A stretch of DNA of 64,000 nucleotides, from contig NZ_JBHSBN010000023.1 in NCBI RefSeq assembly GCF_042650605.1, positions 1 to 64,000 of the forward strand. The letters run 5' to 3'. The DNA is from Micromonospora_J zhanjiangensis. GTDB lineage: Bacteria > Actinomycetota > Actinomycetes > Mycobacteriales > Micromonosporaceae. This document shows positions 16,368-24,103 of this stretch, piece after piece. The position numbers and the translations under genes were made by a program. Under the pieces are notes generated by a model. The model was not told the origin of the DNA and did no database searches. It saw nothing but the letters and a program-made list of their open reading frames with translations. Numbering within the stretch: the first letter of the stretch is position 1; each line of letters starts with the position of its first letter.

Positions 16368-16799
16368 ATGGACGACTTATCGGCGGCGGCCCTCGCTGCC
16401 GCGGCGAGCACGGCATTGATCCAGGCCATGGCCGCGGACGCCTGGCCTGCCCTAAAACGCCGCGCGGCGCGGATCATCAGTCGTGACGACCCCGACGCCA
16501 CAACCCGCCTGTCGCAGGCGATGGACGTTTCCCGCGGCCAGATTATGACGTCGGCCGACGACAACCAGACGCAAATACGGGCGGTGGAGACAGCCCGTTG
16601 GGCCGGTCGACTGGAAGCCCAGTTGGATCAGGACCCGGCCTTTGCCCATGCCGTACGGGAACTCCTCGCCATGGTCTCCTCGGCAGGCGTCGGATTCGAT
16701 CAGCAGGCCGTGGTGCGGCAGCACGTGGTGGCGGGGCGGGACGCATACACCGCCGGCCGCGATCTTTCGGTCGGTACGCCCGCCGACCGGGCACCCTGA
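16368..16799 (+). CDS. Small unknown protein with N-terminal helix and AGRD motif
   Basis: A 143-residue protein, first gene of a four-gene plus-strand unit. The N-terminus (residues 1-38) is an Ala-rich helix ending in Arg-rich sequence, like the short leader regions of actinobacterial conflict-system adaptors. The middle is a helical segment. The C-terminus carries VVAGRDAYTAGRD, a repeated AGRD motif shared with the next gene (YVAGRDLHLHL). The shared motif suggests the two proteins interact or are regulated alike; that is inference. I cannot name a function. The ATG at 16368 has only a weak ribosome site. Confidence 0.55.
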   Translation: MDDLSAAALAAAASTALIQAMAADAWPALKRRAARIISRDDPDATTRLSQAMDVSRGQIMTSADDNQTQIRAVETARWAGRLEAQLDQDPAFAHAVRELLAMVSSAGVGFDQQAVVRQHVVAGRDAYTAGRDLSVGTPADRAP

Positions 16800-16806
16800 G
16801 CAGTCC

Positions 16807-17979
16807 ATGCCTGATCCGCGCCAAGACGTTCGACCCCAGCGCGACGGGTACGTGGCTGGTCGGGACCTCCACCTGCATCTCACCGGAAAACAGCTCAGCT
16901 TCTATCCGGAGGAAACCTTCGCCGTCCCGCTGACCTACGATCGAGCGCGCCCCATCTTCGTGCAGTATCTAAACCCGGAGATACGGTCCTGTTACGGCAA
17001 GCCTGCCGCAGGTGCCTTCACCGACGCCGACCTCGCGCAGGTGTTGCACGCCACCCGGCTGGCAGTCCTCGCAACCGACGAGGAATTGATCATCCCTGCG
17101 TCGTACCTGTTCGAGGTGCCGATCCTGCCGGTCTTCCTCACGAGGATCAGGCCGCTCATCGCTCGTGGCGAGGTTCACTACTCCTCGCACATCGGAGATC
17201 TGCAGTCGTACGTGGAACACAAAGCCGTCGAATATCGTCATGACGTTCGTAATCCGTATGGCCTGGCGCCCACTCGGAGCGTCACCGACGGTCTGATCTG
17301 GCGGCCTCGATATGCCCGAAACACCGCCTCCGACATCGAGCAGGGCTGGCGCGAGGCGCTGAGCCCGGATGGTCAACTGGGCGCCGCCCTGCTCGGCATC
17401 TCCCGCCGGTGGCCGCCCTCGGCCGGCGATGCCGAGACGCACCTCCTCGAAGTCCCCGAACGCCTTGACGGGCAGGCTTTCATAAGCCGGTTCGTCCGCG
17501 CCACGCTACCTGTGGATCTTAAACCCGAGGAACGGATCCGGATCGACATGTTCCTCTCCCGCGAGTATCTCGCCAGCTATCTCCAAGACTTGGACGCCGC
17601 GGTCGTGGCCGATTTCGACTTCGGCGACTACTCCTGCGGGGTTCGACAGGTCTACGGTCAACTCGGAGACCGCGTGCTGTCGGCCCGGACGTTCGACCTC
17701 GCACTCCGATGGCTCGGCATCTACAACTTCGTCCATCGCGGTGCGCGGTGGGGGCAACTGCTGGCCCTTCGCTCGACGGCCGAGTTCGGCGCTGTCGCCA
17801 TTGCCACGCAGCATCCCGCCATGCGGGTCCGGCTCCGAGACGCGATCATTCGCACGAAGGGGCGCCGCAGATACAGGAACGCCGAATCACTCGGGCAAGC
17901 ACGCGAGATCGTCTCCCTGGTTGCCGACAAGCTCGACGTCCAATTCGATTCGCAACATCTCAACAGGAGGACAGCCTGA
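16807..17979 (+). CDS. Unknown 390-residue protein with AGRD motif
   Basis: A 390-residue protein starting at the ATG 7 bp after the previous stop. After YVAGRDLHLHL at residues 15-25 comes a long alpha/beta region (LAVLATDEELIIPASYLFEV, LPVDLKPEERIRIDMF, DFDFGDYSCGVRQVY). I recognise no catalytic motif. The end overlaps the next start by one base (TGATG), so translation is probably coupled. It is likely to be the sensor or effector of a system whose last two genes are nucleotide-sugar-bond enzymes, but nothing in it shows which. Confidence 0.6.
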   Translation: MPDPRQDVRPQRDGYVAGRDLHLHLTGKQLSFYPEETFAVPLTYDRARPIFVQYLNPEIRSCYGKPAAGAFTDADLAQVLHATRLAVLATDEELIIPASYLFEVPILPVFLTRIRPLIARGEVHYSSHIGDLQSYVEHKAVEYRHDVRNPYGLAPTRSVTDGLIWRPRYARNTASDIEQGWREALSPDGQLGAALLGISRRWPPSAGDAETHLLEVPERLDGQAFISRFVRATLPVDLKPEERIRIDMFLSREYLASYLQDLDAAVVADFDFGDYSCGVRQVYGQLGDRVLSARTFDLALRWLGIYNFVHRGARWGQLLALRSTAEFGAVAIATQHPAMRVRLRDAIIRTKGRRRYRNAESLGQAREIVSLVADKLDVQFDSQHLNRRTA

Positions 17980-18584
17980 TGCCGCTTTCGGTGTATTGCT
18001 CCGGTTCTATCTTGAAAGGTGCCGACGACGCGCGACGTCCGTGCTGGACAGACGCCGAGAGGAAGGATGTCGCCGAGGGCGCGGCGCCCTACGACGTCGT
18101 CTTCCTCAACCCCGACGACCCCATCCCCGACGCCGGCAACACCCTGGGGCAGTTCGGGCGGGACATGTATCAGGTGCTGCTTGCGACAGCGGTAATCGTG
18201 GACGCGCGGGTGCGGCGCGGCTTGGGCATCGGCGTCGAGATGGCGGCGGCCGCGGCGCTGGGCACACCACTTGTCGTTGTGGCCCCGCACAACTCTCAGT
18301 ACCGCAGCGACGTGCTCGAGTACCGCGGCGTGACGGTGAACAACTACGTTCATCCGCATGTCGCTTCGCTGGCGACGGTGGTTGTCGACGACTTTGTCGC
18401 CGCGGGCGCGGCGCTCGCCTCGCTGGCCCCCGGCACGAGGACACCCCGACCAGTTCCCACCTGGTTGTCGGCTGCGCTGACCGAGTATGAGGACAACGTT
18501 CTCGGTGTCGACTCGCCCATGCTCGAAGCCATGAGAAGGCTCGGCGCAACCGTCAGGCCGACGGCGAGCCCGCTCTCGCGATGA
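17979..18584 (+). CDS. Nucleoside 2-deoxyribosyltransferase-like protein
   Basis: A 201-residue protein with the nucleoside deoxyribosyltransferase fold. It begins SVYCSGSI, has YDVVFLNPDDP, then an Asp on the active-site strand (AVIVDARVRRG) and the signature GLGIGVEMAAAAALGTPLVVV, where the Glu of GxEMA matches the family nucleophile position. Enzymes of this fold cut or exchange N-glycosidic bonds of deoxynucleosides; relatives act as NAD- or nucleotide-consuming effectors. AGGAGG lies 7-8 bases before the ATG. It is coupled to genes on both sides (1-bp and 4-bp overlaps). Confidence 0.72.
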   Translation: MPLSVYCSGSILKGADDARRPCWTDAERKDVAEGAAPYDVVFLNPDDPIPDAGNTLGQFGRDMYQVLLATAVIVDARVRRGLGIGVEMAAAAALGTPLVVVAPHNSQYRSDVLEYRGVTVNNYVHPHVASLATVVVDDFVAAGAALASLAPGTRTPRPVPTWLSAALTEYEDNVLGVDSPMLEAMRRLGATVRPTASPLSR

Positions 18585-19546
18585 TCGCGGACACGGGTTC
18601 CAGCAGAGTCGAATCCATTGCGGACAAGAGTGACGTCAGCGGCCTTCATCTCGTTCACAACGAGCAGTTGGAGGCGCTCCTCTTCGATCGCAACTTGACC
18701 GGGCTTGCCTTCCGCCAGGCATGCTTCGCCGCGAGCCGCCAGTTCGTTCGACACGTTCGGGATGATCTCGACACCGACGAGATCGCCGAGCTGATGATCC
18801 TGAGCAAGGGCCTGATCTATCAGCTCGCTGAGGCTGTGGCCGTCGAAGTCAACCGGAACCTACCGACAAACCTCGTTTCGACCACAAGGTTGGAAGTGAC
18901 GTCCGACGACGCGACCGTGGAGGTGCCCTACGCACGCTTCGACGCCGGGGGTTCGACGCTCCTCATCGGCGACACCGTCGCTTCCGGAGCAACGATCGTG
19001 GCTGCTCTCAGGGAATATCAGAAGTTCCACGTGGTACGCCGCGTCTACGTGATGTCGTACGCCGGCGCGCTGCAGGGTGCGGCCCGCATCGCTGGCTACT
19101 GCGCCGAAAACGCGATCGAGTGCACGATGCTCTTCGGCCTGGCCGCGTTCGGCCTGGCCGAGAACGGGTTCGACCTCTCCTTCCTGAATCCCGCGACGTT
19201 GACCAGAGACGAGTACCGCCAACGGGCGTGGAGACAGTTCAACGGCAGGCCGGTCTCATCGGTCGGTTGGGATTTCGGCTCCCAGGCCATGGCGCCGGGG
19301 AAGTATCGACAACTCTGCTGGATGGAGGCCGAGATCTGGGGCCTCCACGGCTCACCCGGCCTGTCGATCGCCAAAGCTCCGGGGAGCATGGATGTCCTCG
19401 CCCACGAGGCCGCCGCCTACGCCAGTCGGGTACCGACCGTCGGATCGGACCAATCCGCCTCTAGGGCGGCCGACCACGCAACGAGCACCAACCGTTCAGG
19501 CGACGGCAGCGCTGCGGTGGGCGTTGACCACCCAGGCGTCCGGTAG
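18581..19546 (+). CDS. Phosphoribosyltransferase-domain protein
   Basis: A 321-residue protein. Residues about 125-145 contain TLLIGDTVASGATIVAAL, the PRPP-binding loop of type I phosphoribosyltransferases, here with a Gly-Asp-Thr start. The surrounding region resembles uracil-type PRTases. The C-terminal 50 residues are low-complexity and overlap the 3' end of pglW on the other strand by 51 bp. The start overlaps the previous stop (ATGA). Together with the deoxyribosyltransferase-like protein it could make or destroy a nucleoside or nucleotide. The substrate is unknown. Confidence 0.7.
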   Translation: MIADTGSSRVESIADKSDVSGLHLVHNEQLEALLFDRNLTGLAFRQACFAASRQFVRHVRDDLDTDEIAELMILSKGLIYQLAEAVAVEVNRNLPTNLVSTTRLEVTSDDATVEVPYARFDAGGSTLLIGDTVASGATIVAALREYQKFHVVRRVYVMSYAGALQGAARIAGYCAENAIECTMLFGLAAFGLAENGFDLSFLNPATLTRDEYRQRAWRQFNGRPVSSVGWDFGSQAMAPGKYRQLCWMEAEIWGLHGSPGLSIAKAPGSMDVLAHEAAAYASRVPTVGSDQSASRAADHATSTNRSGDGSAAVGVDHPGVR

Positions 19547-22500
19547 GGCGATCCACTCGTTGTCGCCAACCCGTACCACCGAACCGTCCAGCTTGGGCAG
19601 TCGGTCCGGGTCGTCCATCGGACAGAGCACCCACAGGTCCCCCGCTCCGCCCCGGGCCGCGTCGGCCAACTCGTACAGCCGCTCCATCCCCCGGTACCGG
19701 TCCAGCACCCCGGCGTCGTGCAGCAGCACCGGACCGGCGTCCCGGTGCAACTGCGCCCGCAGCTCCGGGACGGCCAGCGTCCACGCCTGTTCGACGTACT
19801 CGCTGAGCTTGATGGCCGCCCGGGAGCCGGGTTCGGCGACGTCCGCCCGCACGACCGTCTCCCAGGTCGGCTTCGGGCGGGCGTCCACCAAAGCACGCAG
19901 GTGGGCCAGGAAACGGGCCGCCACGTTGACCGGGCGGGCGTCGAACCGGCGTACCAGTTCCTCCCGTGCCAGGTGGTAGCGGGACAGTCGTACCGTCAGG
20001 GCCCGGAACCCGCCGGCGGACGCCGCGCCGGTCAGCCGCTCCTCGGCCCGCAGCGCCGCCGCCAGTTCCGGCGACTCGGCCGACCAGTGGGTCGGCGACG
20101 CCGACCCGGACGGCCGGCGCTGCACGATGGACATGCTGGTCGAGCCGGCCCGGGGCGGCGGCGGGACGAACCGGTCCCGGTCCCAGCGCAGGTCGAAGCC
20201 GGCCTCGGCGAGCAGCCGGTGCAGTTTTCCCGGCTCGGTCGGCAGCGGGTCCAGCTCCGGGAACCGGGCGGCCACCCGGCCGGCCACCTGCGCCGGGGTC
20301 AGCCCGCGTCGCGGCTCGGCCGCGTTGGCCGGCGGCACCACGCCGGCCTGCGCCAGGCGCAGCGCCCGCACCGGTTCCAGGTCGCGCGGGTAGATCTCCA
20401 GCCGGGCGGTCGCGGCGGCCCGATCCGAGGCCACCGCAGCGAGCTGCACCCGCCGCCGCTCGTCGACCGCGTCGGCCGCGCCGCCGGGGGCGGTCACCGC
20501 GCCGAGGGTACGCAGCACCGTGGCCGGGCTGGGCAGCACCTCGCTGGCGGCGAGCCGGTCGGCGGCAGCGCCCAGCGCGTCGGCGTAGTCCAGCAGCGCG
20601 GGCGCGGCCGGAGTGTCCGGCGGGTCGTCGTCGCCGGCCTCCAGCGCCACCAGCACCCGGTCCCGGCTGGGCCTCCCCTCGGCGGCGGCGTCCTTTTCCG
20701 CGTCGTGCCGGCGCAGCAACAGCCGCTGTTCGTCAGCCAGCGCGTCGACCTCGACGGCGGCCCGCACGGCGGCCAACGCCACCGCGTGGCGCAGCTCGTG
20801 CCCGGTCTTGACCGAGCCGCGACTGACCAACAGGGCGCGGGCCAGCTCGTCCACGCCCATCACCCGCCCACCGTCGCGCAACAGCTCGACGATCTCGGTA
20901 CGGATGCTGCCCACCACCGGCAGTGCGTGCCAGCGTTTGCGCTGCTTGCCGAGGATCTGCGCGATACGGCCCCGGGTGACCCCGACTGCCGTCGCCACCT
21001 TCGGCTGCCGGGGCCACGCCGGCGGCTCCGGCAGATTGCCGTCGGCGTCGGGCAGCCGCAGCAGCAGGCGGGTGGCCTCCGCCTCGCTGATGTTTCGGCT
21101 CGTCTTCGCCGGAACCAGCAGGGTGGCGATCGCGTCCAGCCCGACGCGTACCAGGTCGGGGTCGCCGTCGTGGCCGGCCTCGGTCTCGACGGACGCCTCG
21201 GCGGTGGCGGCCCTGCGGGCGGCCGGCGTGGTGGGGATGGTCTCCCGCTCGCCCAGCCGGGTCCGCCACTCCTTGACCCGGCGTTGCAACTCCTGCCGGG
21301 TCTTCGCGCCCAGGCCGGGCAGGTGGGCCAGCTTGTTGGCCACGGCGAGCAGCTCGCCGACGGTGGCGGCGTCCAGCCGGTGCGCGGCGGAGACAGCGCG
21401 TGGCGTCAGGCCGGCTGCCTCCAGCGCGGTGGCCCGGGTGGCCTTGCCTGCCGCCTCGTCGCGGGCCGTCGCGGCGGTGTCGACGTCCGGCTCGTCGGTG
21501 ATGGACTCCGGATGGTCGGTGCCGACCGGTGCGCTGGCGTCCGACCGGCGGAAGACCTGCGACCAGGCGTCCCGCATGTCCTTCAGCGAGGCGAACCGGC
21601 GGCGGCTGTCCCGGTGCAGGGCGGTCCGGAAGAAGTCCACCAGCCCGTCCCGGACCGCCGGGTCGAACGCCTCGACCGCGAGCACCGGCGGGCCCTCGGT
21701 GAGCTGCGGCTCGGTGCCGCCGTCGCCCCAGACGGGCAGCTCGCCGGAGGCCATCTCGTGCAGGGTGACGGCCAGGGCGTACCACTCGGCGTGCTTGTCG
21801 TAGCCGGGCCGGTTCGCGGTGCCGAGGAACGGGTCGAGGTAGCGCGGGGTGCCGGCGTTGATCTCCTTGACCGACACCCCGGCCAGCGAGAAGTCGAACA
21901 GCACGAGCTGCCGGGTGCGGTTGGGCCGGATTCGGACGGCGATGTTGTCCGGCTTGACGTCCCGGTGGTAGACGCCCTCCCCCTCCAGGTAGTCGAGGGC
22001 GCCGAACAGGTAGTCGCTGTAGGTCTCCAACTCGTCGACGGTGAGCCGGCCGTCCTCGCGCAGCTTGCGGGCCAACGTCAGCTCGCCCGCGTGGTCGAGG
22101 ACGATCACGGTGCGGCCGGCGATCTGCAGCGGCTCCGGCCGGGCCAGCCGGATCACCCGCGAGTCGGTGAGCGGGCCGAGCACCCGGGCCTCGTGCGCCA
22201 GCCGGGCGCCCTTCTCGTCGGAGAGGCCGACCTTGAGCACCTCGGCCCGGCCGGTGCGCTCGTTGTGTGCCAGGAACGCCCGGCAGGTGGAGCCGGTGCC
22301 GAGCCGCTTGCGGATCGTCCACTCGCCGACCCGGTCGCCGGGCCGTGCTTCCAGCGGGTCGGCCGGCTCCGGTTCGACCGGCTCCGGATGCACCGACGCC
22401 GCCGGCGGGGCGGTCATCTCGCCCTCGACGACCTCCAGCATCTCGACGAACTCGGCGACCGTGGTGAGCCGCTGCGCCGGCACCGGCGCGGTCGCGGCCT

Positions 22501-23944
22501 GCACCATCTCGTCGGCGAACGCGGACATCGCGTCGTCGACGGCACTGGCCCGCAGCCCGTTGTCCCGGGCCAGCCGGGCCAGCAGCTCGGGGCGCTTGGC
22601 TGCCGGCGGCTCACCGGTCAGCAGCAGATAGGTCAGCGCGCCCAGGCCGAACACGTCCATGGCTACCGGGTCCGGCCGCGGCGCGGTCAACTCCGGCGCC
22701 AGGTACGCCTCGGCGGACCGCTCGATGTGCGCGGCGGCGTGCGACGACAGGGCCACCGGGTCGCCGCTGCCGCCGGTGGCGCCGGTCGAGTCGGCCGCGC
22801 GGGTGGCCGCCTGCCAGTCGCTGATCTGCAGTTGCGGCGTCAGCCACGCCTCGTCCTCGTTGCCGCCCCGGCGCTGCCGTCCCGGGCTGACCAGCACGCT
22901 GCGGGCCGACAACGCCCGGTGGTGCAACCGCCGGCCGTGCGCGTACGCCATCGCCTCGGCGAGTTGGCGGATCATCGCCAGCCGGGTGAGCGCGTCGAGC
23001 CGGTCGCCGTACTGGCTGATGTAGTGGTCCAGCCGGACCGACCGCGGGTCGTAGCGGAAGATCAGCGCCGGACCGGCCTCGTGCGACTCCATCGAGTCGA
23101 CCTGCACGATGCCGGGATGGTTGATGCCGTGCAGAGCAAGCATCTCCCGCTTCGCGGCGCGTTCGATGCTGGCCCGCTCGGCGCGTACGGCGTTGCGCTC
23201 GACCAGGTAGATCCGCACCCGGCGGTGTTCCCGCTCCAGGTCGCGGTGCCGGGCGTGGTGGTCCTGCCAGGTCGGGCCGACGTCGAACGGGCGGGTGTCC
23301 AGCTCCCACGCCCCGACCTGGTAGTGCCGCCGGCTGCGGGCGACGCCGATCGCCTCCAGCAGGCCGGGCAGGGCCCGCGAGGTCTCCACGGTGACCCGCT
23401 GCCGCTCGTCCTGTGGTGGCCGTTGCAGCAGCGAGGTGATGGTGGGCAGCGCCCCCGGCTGCGGTTGGTGACCGGCGGCCGGCTCCGGGCCGAAGATGTG
23501 GTGCCGGTGATGCTCGGAGAGTTCGACCTGCAGGCCCGGCTTGGACAGGAACACCGCCGCCTGCACGAACGGGACCCTGACCCGCTGCCCCGGGCGACGG
23601 TCGGCGGCCGTCTGGAGCAGCGACTTCAGCTTCTTGGCCTTGGCGTCGGCCAGGTGCAGCGGGTTGTCGAAGGTCCGGGTGCCGTTCGGCCCGTGCAGGA
23701 TCCAGTTGGAACCGCTGGAGGACAGCCGCCCGGTCAGGCTCTTGATCTCGATCAGATAGAAGCCGCCGGGCGTGGCGACCAGCAGGTCCACCTCGTACGG
23801 GTGGCCGGTCTGCGCGGTGAAGGTGAAGTTCGACCAGGCCCGGTACGGCTCGGTGTCCGGCAGCAGCGCCTGGACGTGTGCCAGCGCCTCCCGCTCGTGC
23901 GCGAACTGCGACGGCGTGATCGTCGTCCACCGGCCCTCCTGCAT
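19496..23944 (-). CDS. pglW: BREX type 2 serine/threonine kinase PglW with NERD domain
   Basis: A 1482-residue protein, the expected length for PglW. Residues 1-130 are a NERD nuclease-like domain (EVDLLVATPGGFYLIEIKS, with D...ExK). Residues about 215-490 are a first kinase-like domain whose catalytic loop reads HHRALSARSV and whose DFG position reads SDWQ, so it lacks the HRD Asp. Residues about 538-810 are a second, intact kinase: VLKVG (Lys 571), YHRDVKPDN (Asp 662) and LFDFS (Asp 684). Then come helix-hairpin-like segments and a long helical C-terminus. PglW acts in Pgl/BREX-2 phage resistance with PglX. The ATG at 23944 is chosen because the sequence upstream reads into the divergent promoter. 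Confidence 0.9.
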   Translation of the reverse strand: MQEGRWTTITPSQFAHEREALAHVQALLPDTEPYRAWSNFTFTAQTGHPYEVDLLVATPGGFYLIEIKSLTGRLSSSGSNWILHGPNGTRTFDNPLHLADAKAKKLKSLLQTAADRRPGQRVRVPFVQAAVFLSKPGLQVELSEHHRHHIFGPEPAAGHQPQPGALPTITSLLQRPPQDERQRVTVETSRALPGLLEAIGVARSRRHYQVGAWELDTRPFDVGPTWQDHHARHRDLEREHRRVRIYLVERNAVRAERASIERAAKREMLALHGINHPGIVQVDSMESHEAGPALIFRYDPRSVRLDHYISQYGDRLDALTRLAMIRQLAEAMAYAHGRRLHHRALSARSVLVSPGRQRRGGNEDEAWLTPQLQISDWQAATRAADSTGATGGSGDPVALSSHAAAHIERSAEAYLAPELTAPRPDPVAMDVFGLGALTYLLLTGEPPAAKRPELLARLARDNGLRASAVDDAMSAFADEMVQAATAPVPAQRLTTVAEFVEMLEVVEGEMTAPPAASVHPEPVEPEPADPLEARPGDRVGEWTIRKRLGTGSTCRAFLAHNERTGRAEVLKVGLSDEKGARLAHEARVLGPLTDSRVIRLARPEPLQIAGRTVIVLDHAGELTLARKLREDGRLTVDELETYSDYLFGALDYLEGEGVYHRDVKPDNIAVRIRPNRTRQLVLFDFSLAGVSVKEINAGTPRYLDPFLGTANRPGYDKHAEWYALAVTLHEMASGELPVWGDGGTEPQLTEGPPVLAVEAFDPAVRDGLVDFFRTALHRDSRRRFASLKDMRDAWSQVFRRSDASAPVGTDHPESITDEPDVDTAATARDEAAGKATRATALEAAGLTPRAVSAAHRLDAATVGELLAVANKLAHLPGLGAKTRQELQRRVKEWRTRLGERETIPTTPAARRAATAEASVETEAGHDGDPDLVRVGLDAIATLLVPAKTSRNISEAEATRLLLRLPDADGNLPEPPAWPRQPKVATAVGVTRGRIAQILGKQRKRWHALPVVGSIRTEIVELLRDGGRVMGVDELARALLVSRGSVKTGHELRHAVALAAVRAAVEVDALADEQRLLLRRHDAEKDAAAEGRPSRDRVLVALEAGDDDPPDTPAAPALLDYADALGAAADRLAASEVLPSPATVLRTLGAVTAPGGAADAVDERRRVQLAAVASDRAAATARLEIYPRDLEPVRALRLAQAGVVPPANAAEPRRGLTPAQVAGRVAARFPELDPLPTEPGKLHRLLAEAGFDLRWDRDRFVPPPPRAGSTSMSIVQRRPSGSASPTHWSAESPELAAALRAEERLTGAASAGGFRALTVRLSRYHLAREELVRRFDARPVNVAARFLAHLRALVDARPKPTWETVVRADVAEPGSRAAIKLSEYVEQAWTLAVPELRAQLHRDAGPVLLHDAGVLDRYRGMERLYELADAARGGAGDLWVLCPMDDPDRLPKLDGSVVRVGDNEWIALPDAWVVNAHRSAAVA

Positions 23945-24030
23945 GACACGGCATCTTAGGCCAGGTCGGGGTGACTGCCCCGGTGCGGTGAGTCGCAGCG
24001 GTCGACGCGAATCGAAGGTGCCAATAGCAG

Positions 24031-24054
24031 GGCAGCGATCATTCGATCGCTGCC
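24031..24054. promoter_or_regulatory. Perfect inverted repeat between pglW and the toxin gene
   Basis: Ten-base arms GGCAGCGATC / GATCGCTGCC around ATTC, centrally placed in the 159-bp divergent space. It could be an operator for both genes or a hairpin in the toxin leader. Confidence 0.45.
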
Positions 24055-24103
24055 GGTAACGTCGACTCGGTCGAGGTCGCCGCGACGAGCGAGTAGGACA
24101 AGA

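Noticed and set aside
11126..19546. Complete integrative element or prophage between pglX and pglW
   Set aside because: No integrase, replication gene, structural phage gene or att repeats seen; the mix of strands suggests accretion of small units.
19718..23959. 1413-codon plus-strand open frame opposite pglW
   Set aside because: Antisense shadow caused by high GC; no domain is recognisable and pglW has full motifs.
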